From assembly GCA_028292185.1 (NCBI GenBank), contig JAQGMT010000384.1, positions 1-6,112 on the forward strand: a stretch of 6,112 nt of DNA. Direction: 5' to 3'. The stretch comes from Ramlibacter sp. (GTDB lineage: Bacteria; Pseudomonadota; Gammaproteobacteria; Burkholderiales; Burkholderiaceae_C). Every line of letters starts with the position of its first letter. Positions within the stretch are counted from its first letter, which is position 1. A program made the position numbers and the translations under genes. Below are positions 1 through 4,249 of the stretch, in pieces. Under the pieces are notes generated by a model, which was not told where the DNA came from, searched no databases, and was given only the letters and a program-made list of their open reading frames with translations.

Positions 1-276
1 GAGTTCCTGGCCTTCGGTCCCAAGCTTTCCTTGCAGCGGCTCGGCATGCTCGACCAACCGTCGGCGCCCATGTTGCTGGTCAACGGCGAGCGCGACACGC
101 AGGTGCCCATCGCCGACCTCGACGTGCTGCTGCACCACGGCTCGCCCAAGGAGGCTTGGGTCAATCCCACGGGAGGCCACGTTGGCCGCTCCGCGGAGTG
201 GCCCGACCAGCGCATCCAGGCCGAGGTGGTGGTGCCTTGGTTGCTGCGCCAGTTGAAGGTGGCCTCACCCCAGTGA
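1..276 (+). CDS. alpha/beta hydrolase, C-terminal fragment (5' end outside window)
   Basis: The reading frame is open from base 1 and ends with TGA at 274-276, giving the last 91 residues of a protein whose start is off the window. A TTG at 31 and an ATG at 46 lie in frame, but neither looks like a true start because the fold is already under way. The fragment shows the end of an alpha/beta hydrolase fold: a hydrophobic strand (PMLLVNGERD, residues 23-32) ending in the probable catalytic acid Asp32, then VP as is usual in this family, and a GGH motif with the probable catalytic His60. A C-terminal helix (VVVPWLLRQL) closes the fold. The nucleophile Ser would be upstream and cannot be seen. 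The style resembles dienelactone hydrolase, FrsA-like or prolyl-oligopeptidase-type hydrolases, and the substrate cannot be told. It converges on the CocE-like gene 31 bp away. Family call fairly sure; finer function unknown. Confidence 0.82.
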   Translation, partial: EFLAFGPKLSLQRLGMLDQPSAPMLLVNGERDTQVPIADLDVLLHHGSPKEAWVNPTGGHVGRSAEWPDQRIQAEVVVPWLLRQLKVASPQ

Positions 277-291
277 AGCCCGGGGTGAGGC
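262..291. terminator. Hairpin between convergent genes, likely bidirectional terminator
   Basis: The arm GCCTCACCCC (262-271) is perfectly repeated in inverse as GGGGTGAGGC (282-291), with a 10-base loop (272-281) that contains the TGA of the upstream hydrolase. The left arm is therefore also the last four codons of that gene. The CocE-like gene on the other strand ends at 308, so the hairpin lies just past the stop codon for both transcripts. There is no clear T tract on either side, so intrinsic termination would be imperfect. It could instead stabilise mRNA 3' ends or stop convergent polymerases. The structure is read directly from the sequence; the role is inferred. Confidence 0.55.
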
Positions 292-299
292 GCAGCTTG

Positions 300-319
300 C
301 CGCCGTCTTACTTCGGCGG
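300..319. terminator. Second small hairpin covering the CocE-like stop codon
   Basis: CCGCCG (300-305) and CGGCGG (314-319) form a perfect 6-bp inverted repeat with an 8-base loop. On the minus strand the loop holds the TAA stop (308-310) of the CocE-like hydrolase. It sits 8 bp from the larger hairpin at 262-291, giving two stem-loops in tandem in the convergent gap. There is no T run. In DNA this GC-rich, a 6-bp repeat can arise by chance, so functional weight is low. Confidence 0.25.
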
Positions 320-2068
320 AATGACGGGCAGCGTCACGTAGTTCTCGCGGCCGCCGGAAAAGTGGATGCGGTTGCGCTTGCCGAAGATTTCCGGCGGCCG
401 ATCGCCGGCATCATCGTGCACGAACGGGCCGCAGCCCTTCATCGGATTCTTCATGTTGGACAGCGTCGCCGCCGGGCCGTCGAATTCATAGTCCTTGCCG
501 CGCACCGACAAGCCGATGCGGTAACCCGGCGGCACGACGATGCAAGTGGGCCAGATCTCCACATCCAGCGCCACGCATTCGCCCGGCTTCAGCGGCTGGA
601 GTTCGTCGTGCGTGTAGTAAGGGCGGTAGGGCAGGCTCAGCTTGGCGTCCTGCTTGCGGTGCGAAGCGCGCAACCAGCCCTGCCCGATGGGCGTGTTGGG
701 GTCCAGCGCACCGTGGAACACGACTTCCTTGCCCTGCGGATCGAACACGCGCAGCACGGCAAATACGTCGGCGTCGGTCGTCTGCGACGACAGGTTCAGG
801 CGCAGCACCGAAGGCCCGGTGATCTCGACGGTCTCTTTCAGGGGCTCGCTCATGAAGGTGAGGCCGTCGCCCATCGCCTCGTACTCGGTGTCCTGCGCGT
901 CGACGGGCGCCTTGGTACTCAGGCGCATGTTGCGCGGGTCGAGGTAGAAGCGCGTCCACTGGGTGCGGGCCAGCGGCCATTCGTTTTCCAGGCGCACCTC
1001 GAAGCGGTCGAGATGGCGCACCTTCAGCTGCACGGCGGGTTGGCGGTCCCAGCCGTTGTCCTCGCCCTTCAGGAAGTGATCGAAGAAGCGCTTCTGCAGC
1101 GCGATGCCGTAGTCGGTATAGAACTCGGCCCAGTGCGCGCCGCCGTGCATCTCCAGCCATTTCTGCGGCGACGCCGAGCGCATGTAGCCTTCGATGTTGC
1201 CACGCAGGTGCAGGCCCTGGCCGCCCCAATTGCCGGCGGACAGCAGCGGCAACTTGATCTTGGAAAAGTCGGGTGAACGCGCGCGGTAGTACTCGTCGTC
1301 GAGCGGATGGTCCAGGAATTCCTGCCACATGTTGACGCGGTTCTTCGCCAGCTCTTCTTCCGGCAGCGTCTCCGGTCCACAGACCAGTTCGCCGGTGACC
1401 ACGCTGCGCGCGCCGCGCTCGCCGCGGCCGTGCTGCACGGTCTTGACTTGCATGTCGTGCCAGTTCTTGGCGAACACGCTGAGAATGCCGCCATGGTGCG
1501 ACGCTTCGCGATAGCGGTCGGTATTGCCTTCCCACGCGCAGATCGCCGCGAGGTGCGGCGGTTGCCTCGCCGCGGCGCGCCATGAATTGATCGCGTAGTA
1601 AGAGATGCCGTTCATGCCGACCTTGCCGTTGGCCCAAGGTTGCACGCCGGCCCACTCGATGCATTCGACCAGGTCCTGCGTCTCCTGCGGCGAGTGCTGG
1701 TTCGACACCCCGGGTGAGCGGCCGGCGCCGCGCGAGTCGACGCGGATGCAGATGTAGCCGTCCGGCACCCACTTCTCGGGATCGACCACCTCCCAGCTCT
1801 GGTACTTGTTGCTGGAGCCGCGCGCCACGTCGGGGTATTGGTCGATCATCAGCTTCCAGGCGGTGGGGTAGCCCTCCTGGAACGACAGGCCCTTGCCGTA
1901 AGGACCGTAGCTCAGGATCACCGGGTAGCGGCCGTCGGCGATCGGGCGGAACACGTCACACCGCATCACCACGCCATCGGACATCGGAATCGGCATGTCC
2001 CAGTCGATGCGCATGCCATCGCGCACTTCGCTCTTGAGAGGCATCTTGTCTTGGGGTGCTGCACTCAT
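308..2068 (-). CDS. CocE/NonD family hydrolase (X-Pro dipeptidyl-peptidase S15-like)
   Basis: This 586-residue protein matches the size and layout of the CocE/S15 serine hydrolases, which cleave esters or amides such as cocaine, acyl esters or X-Pro peptides. An N-terminal segment (IPMSDGVVMRCDVFRP, 27-42) is the usual first strand pair. An alpha/beta hydrolase core follows with the conserved DSRGAGRSPG (111-120) and the nucleophile elbow GISYY with Ser156. A helical insertion covers roughly 180-265, and the probable catalytic His312 lies in HGGAHWAEF (308-316). From about 345 to 580 comes the C-terminal jelly-roll domain (for example VLRVFDPQGKEVV). The strand that normally carries the catalytic Asp in a GWYD-type motif reads SAGNWGGQGLHLRGN (277-291) here, so the usual acid is not in place. 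There is no signal peptide, so it is probably cytoplasmic. The start at 2066-2068 is supported by an SD-like AAAGGA. It is the last gene of the probable OCD-Bug-CocE operon. Family call strong; substrate unknown. Confidence 0.93.
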   Translation of the reverse strand: MSAAPQDKMPLKSEVRDGMRIDWDMPIPMSDGVVMRCDVFRPIADGRYPVILSYGPYGKGLSFQEGYPTAWKLMIDQYPDVARGSSNKYQSWEVVDPEKWVPDGYICIRVDSRGAGRSPGVSNQHSPQETQDLVECIEWAGVQPWANGKVGMNGISYYAINSWRAAARQPPHLAAICAWEGNTDRYREASHHGGILSVFAKNWHDMQVKTVQHGRGERGARSVVTGELVCGPETLPEEELAKNRVNMWQEFLDHPLDDEYYRARSPDFSKIKLPLLSAGNWGGQGLHLRGNIEGYMRSASPQKWLEMHGGAHWAEFYTDYGIALQKRFFDHFLKGEDNGWDRQPAVQLKVRHLDRFEVRLENEWPLARTQWTRFYLDPRNMRLSTKAPVDAQDTEYEAMGDGLTFMSEPLKETVEITGPSVLRLNLSSQTTDADVFAVLRVFDPQGKEVVFHGALDPNTPIGQGWLRASHRKQDAKLSLPYRPYYTHDELQPLKPGECVALDVEIWPTCIVVPPGYRIGLSVRGKDYEFDGPAATLSNMKNPMKGCGPFVHDDAGDRPPEIFGKRNRIHFSGGRENYVTLPVIPPK

Positions 2069-2077
2069 TTAAATTTT

Positions 2078-2083
2078 TCCTTT
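2078..2083 (-). promoter_or_regulatory. Ribosome binding site of the CocE-like gene
   Basis: On the minus strand AAAGGA is followed by nine bases, all A or T, and then ATG at 2068. It lies in the 35-bp gap after the Bug gene stop. The AT-rich stretch stands out from the GC-rich surroundings and should leave the start codon unstructured, favouring independent initiation rather than relying on translational coupling. It supports the chosen start. Confidence 0.65.
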
Positions 2084-2103
2084 GAAACGGGGAGGATGGC
2101 CGC

Positions 2104-3102
2104 TCATTCGGCCTTGATGTTCTTCTCGGTGATGATCCGGCTCCACATCGCTTTCTCGGCGACCGTCTCGCGCGTCATCAGTTCGGGGGAGCTGGCGAGC
2201 AGTTCATAGCCGGCCTTGGCCACGCGGTCCTTGAACGCCGGCTCGTTGACGATGCGCGTCAGCGTGGTGTTCAGCCGATCGCGAATCGCAGGGGGCAAGG
2301 CCTTTGGGCCGTAAATGCCTTGCCAGATGTAGGCCGCGACCCCCGGGATGCCTTGCTCGGCGACCGTGGGCACGTCCGGTACCGCGGCCAGCCGGTTGGG
2401 CCCGATGATCGCGAGGCCACGCAACTTGCCGGCATCGACCAGCGGCTGCGAAAAGCCGACGCTGTCGCACATATAGTCGACCTGCCCGCCGGCCAAAGCC
2501 TGCTGCGCGGGCGCGGCGCCCTTGAACGCAACGTGCACCGTGTCGATGCCCGTGGCGATGTTGAACAGCTCGCAGGCCAGGTGCCCGCCGCTGCCGATGC
2601 CCACGCTCGAATAGGACATCTGGCCCGGTTTGGACTTGGCCAGCGCAACGAACTCCTTGACGTTGGTGACCGGCAGCTTGGCCGAGGTGAGCAGGTACAT
2701 CGGGTAGCGCAGGACCATCATCACCGGCGCGAAGTCGGCCACCGGGTCAAACGGCGCCGGCTTGTGCAGCAGCGGACCGATCACATGGGCGCTGTTGGAC
2801 GTGAACAGCAGCGTGTAGCCGTCCGGCGCCGCGTCGCGCACGGCGGCCGTGCCTATCAGTCCGGTGGCGCCCGGCTTGTCCTCGATCACCACCGGCTGGC
2901 CCAGCTCTTCGGCGAGGCGCTGCCCGATGATGCGCGCATAGACGTCGGTGGGACCACCGGCGGCAAACGGCACGATCATCCTGATCGGCCGAGCCGGCCA
3001 GGTTTGCGAAAAAGCGGCGCTGGCCGCGAAGGCCAAGCCGGCGGCCAGCACGGCCCCGCGAATCAAGCGCGGCGCCGTGGCCACGCAGTGCACTGATTTC
3101 AT
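2104..3102 (-). CDS. Bug/TctC-family periplasmic solute-binding protein
   Basis: This 332-residue protein has the standard length and motifs of the tripartite tricarboxylate transporter receptor family (Bug proteins). These bind small carboxylates, amino acids or related compounds in the periplasm. Residues 1-33 form a signal peptide: a basic n-region (Arg12, Arg15), a hydrophobic core (about 16-28), and a small-residue end with cleavage probably near AFSQ (30-33). The mature protein begins WPARPIRMIVPFAAGGPTD (35-53), the family's hallmark first ligand loop with Thr52 and Asp53. Further landmarks are DKPGATGLIG (75-84), the SSVGIGSGGH loop (165-174) that contacts ligand carboxylates in known structures, FKGAAPA (193-199), GGQVD (205-209) and VPTVAEQG (244-251). 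No TctA or TctB membrane genes are in the window, so this is an orphan receptor, as is common for Bug proteins in Burkholderiales. It sits 22 bp after the OCD-family gene and 35 bp before the CocE-like gene. The ligand cannot be read from sequence alone. Confidence 0.95.
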   Translation of the reverse strand: MKSVHCVATAPRLIRGAVLAAGLAFAASAAFSQTWPARPIRMIVPFAAGGPTDVYARIIGQRLAEELGQPVVIEDKPGATGLIGTAAVRDAAPDGYTLLFTSNSAHVIGPLLHKPAPFDPVADFAPVMMVLRYPMYLLTSAKLPVTNVKEFVALAKSKPGQMSYSSVGIGSGGHLACELFNIATGIDTVHVAFKGAAPAQQALAGGQVDYMCDSVGFSQPLVDAGKLRGLAIIGPNRLAAVPDVPTVAEQGIPGVAAYIWQGIYGPKALPPAIRDRLNTTLTRIVNEPAFKDRVAKAGYELLASSPELMTRETVAEKAMWSRIITEKNIKAE

Positions 3103-3109
3103 CTGCTTG

Positions 3110-3116
3110 TCTCCTT
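3110..3116 (-). promoter_or_regulatory. Ribosome binding site of the Bug gene
   Basis: On the minus strand a strong Shine-Dalgarno sequence AAGGAGA lies seven bases before the ATG at 3102, inside the 22-bp gap after the OCD-family stop. It fixes the start and the full signal peptide. It is the strongest SD of the operon, consistent with the higher protein demand typical of periplasmic receptors. Confidence 0.8.
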
Positions 3117-3124
3117 CTGTTGTT

Positions 3125-4087
3125 TCATTCCATGGCTTGCGGCAGTTCGCTGCCGATGCCTTGCAGCCCGGCCAGTTCCAGCAGCCGCGCGCCCAGCGCG
3201 ACGTCCTGCACGGCCAGGCCGTGCGATTCGAAACAGGTGATCTGGCGATCGTTGGCGCGGCCGGGCGTGCGGCCGATCAGCACATCGCCGAGTTCCGCTA
3301 CCTGGCCCCAGCCGATGCGGCCTTTCTCGATCAGCGGCAACAGGTCTCCGCATTCGCGGCGGGCCACCTCGCGGCTGTCCGTCACGATCAGGTCGCAACG
3401 CGTCAGCGCCGTTTCATCCAGTTCGCGGCGGCTGAGCATGTTGCTGCCGGCGGCGTTGACATGCGTGCCTTCCCCCAGCCACGCGCCCTCGAACAGCGGC
3501 TGCTCCGTGTTGGTGATGGTGCTGACGATGTCGCTGCCTTCGACGGTTTCGCGGGCACTGGTGGCCGCGCGCACTTCGATGCCCAGACGCTCCGACTGCG
3601 CCTGGCAAAAGCTCGCCAGCCGATCGCGGTCGCGGGCAAATACTTTCACCAGCGCGATCGGACGAACGCGGCACACCGCCTCGACCTGCGCTGCCGCCTG
3701 GCGTCCCGATCCGAACAGGCCCAAGGTGCTCGCGTCTTCTCGTGCCAGACAGCGTGTGGCAACGCCGCTCGCCGCTCCGGTGCGTGTGGCGCCCAGCAAG
3801 CGCGCCTGCAGGACGCCCAGCAACCGCCCACTGGCGCTGTCATACAGATGCAGCAGGAAACGCACGACGCCTTGGTTGACGGTGTACACCTTGTAGCCCA
3901 TCGCGCCGTGGCTCGGCACCAGGCCCTGCATCAGGTGCATGGTCGTCTGCGTGGAGCGCAGCCGTTCGCGCGGCACGTTGGTGGCCTCGCCGCGCGCCAG
4001 TTCAGCCATGGCCTGCTCGACCGCTTCCAGCGCCAGCGGCATGGTGAGCAGCCGGGCAATGTCTTCTTCGCCGAGAAATCGTGCCAT
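3125..4087 (-). CDS. Ornithine cyclodeaminase / mu-crystallin family NAD(P)-dependent enzyme
   Basis: This 320-residue protein has the normal length of the OCD/mu-crystallin family. Characterised members deaminate ornithine to proline, reduce cyclic ketimines such as pyrroline-2-carboxylate, act as alanine dehydrogenases, or make opine-like amino acids. The N-terminus FLGEEDIARLLTMPLALEAVE (4-24) is the family's usual opening helix pair. GYKVYT (64-69) carries the conserved Lys66, and GATRTGAASG (99-108) the conserved Arg102. The Rossmann dinucleotide fingerprint is GLFGSGRQA (123-131). The segment NAAGSNMLSRRELD (211-224) is the active-site loop. In ornithine cyclodeaminase it carries a catalytic Asp, and here Asn216 appears at that place. 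DLIVTDS (232-238), the ELGDVLIGRTPGR segment (265-277) and FESHGLAVQD (286-295) complete the fold. There are no signals for export. The start has only a weak SD. It is the first gene of the probable operon with the Bug and CocE-like genes. Family call firm; reaction open, and true ornithine cyclodeaminase activity is doubtful. Confidence 0.93.
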   Translation of the reverse strand: MARFLGEEDIARLLTMPLALEAVEQAMAELARGEATNVPRERLRSTQTTMHLMQGLVPSHGAMGYKVYTVNQGVVRFLLHLYDSASGRLLGVLQARLLGATRTGAASGVATRCLAREDASTLGLFGSGRQAAAQVEAVCRVRPIALVKVFARDRDRLASFCQAQSERLGIEVRAATSARETVEGSDIVSTITNTEQPLFEGAWLGEGTHVNAAGSNMLSRRELDETALTRCDLIVTDSREVARRECGDLLPLIEKGRIGWGQVAELGDVLIGRTPGRANDRQITCFESHGLAVQDVALGARLLELAGLQGIGSELPQAME

Positions 4088-4098
4088 CGTCGCGACCC

Positions 4099-4126
4099 AC
4101 TATAGAGGATCGCGGCGTCGTGGCGA
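4099..4126 (-). promoter_or_regulatory. Candidate sigma70-type promoter for the OCD-Bug-CocE operon
   Basis: Read on the minus strand, TCGCCA (4121-4126; four of six matches to TTGACA) is followed by a 16-bp spacer and TATAGT (4099-4104; five of six matches to TATAAT). Transcription would begin near 4092-4094, leaving only about five to seven bases before the ATG at 4087. That would make an almost leaderless mRNA, which fits the poor SD before this gene. The match may be chance. Confidence 0.3.
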
Positions 4127-4184
4127 CCGGGGAAATACTTAACTGGCGCTCGTTATAACACCCGTCTGGCACGAGATAGGGATA

Positions 4185-4203
4185 GCTGGCCTACACGGCC
4201 AGC
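4185..4203 (+). other. Hairpin / inverted repeat in the kinase leader region
   Basis: GCTGGCC (4185-4191) and GGCCAGC (4197-4203) form a perfect 7-bp inverted repeat around the loop TACAC. It lies 33 bp before the kinase SD and 46 bp before its start. It could be a dimeric repressor or activator site in the divergent region, or an RNA stem in the kinase leader. No T run follows, so it does not look like an attenuator. The symmetry is seen directly; the function is a guess. Confidence 0.4.
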
Positions 4204-4236
4204 AGCGCCGATGGCGAAAAACTCGGTCGTCTTGGC

Positions 4237-4242
4237 AGGAGA
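4237..4242 (+). promoter_or_regulatory. Ribosome binding site that selects the kinase start
   Basis: AGGAGA lies seven bases before the ATG at 4250, the ideal spacing. An in-frame ATG also exists 13 codons upstream at 4211, but it has no SD before it. This site is the reason for placing the start at 4250. Confidence 0.75.
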
Positions 4243-4249
4243 CTTTTGC

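Larger units (their letters stand above)
4088..4249. promoter_or_regulatory. Divergent intergenic region between operon and sensor kinase
   Basis: These 162 bp separate two head-to-head genes and must carry the promoters of both unless transcription enters from farther away. They hold a minus-strand -10-like TATAGT (4099-4104), an AT-richer patch at 4132-4145, the 8-bp palindrome GTTATAAC (4152-4159), a 7-bp-stem hairpin (4185-4203), and the kinase SD (4237-4242). The palindrome offers a TATAAC -10-like hexamer on both strands, but no good -35 stands at the right distance. Another palindrome, GTCGCGAC (4089-4096), abuts the OCD start codon. No convincing small ORF or RNA gene was seen here. 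Confidence 0.5.

Noticed and set aside
31..276. TTG at 31 or ATG at 46 as the real start of the first gene
   Set aside because: The frame is open to the window edge, no SD precedes either codon, and the protein would lack the nucleophile part of the fold, so it is a fragment cut by the window.
362..1276. A 304-codon plus-strand frame inside the CocE-like gene
   Set aside because: It is antisense to a well-conserved hydrolase, has low-complexity Ala/Arg/His composition and no SD or domain.
486..1772. A 428-codon minus-strand frame in another register of the CocE-like gene
   Set aside because: It is Arg/Ala-rich without motifs; the 586-residue frame carries the nucleophile elbow and jelly-roll domain without interruption.
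2948..4105. A 385-codon plus-strand frame across the Bug and OCD-family genes
   Set aside because: It runs antisense through two recognisable proteins and their intergenic gap, and its product has no family resemblance.
4089..4129. Repeated GTCG/CGAC motifs near the OCD start, considered as a tandem operator
   Set aside because: The copies differ in spacing and length (GTCGCGAC and GTCGTGGCGAC) and such tetranucleotides are common in this GC-rich sequence.
4167..4182. Sigma54-like -24 element TGGCACG upstream of the kinase
   Set aside because: The -24 half is a perfect match, but the -12 half reads AGGGA instead of TTGCA and lacks the essential GC. No enhancer-binding protein or upstream site is visible.
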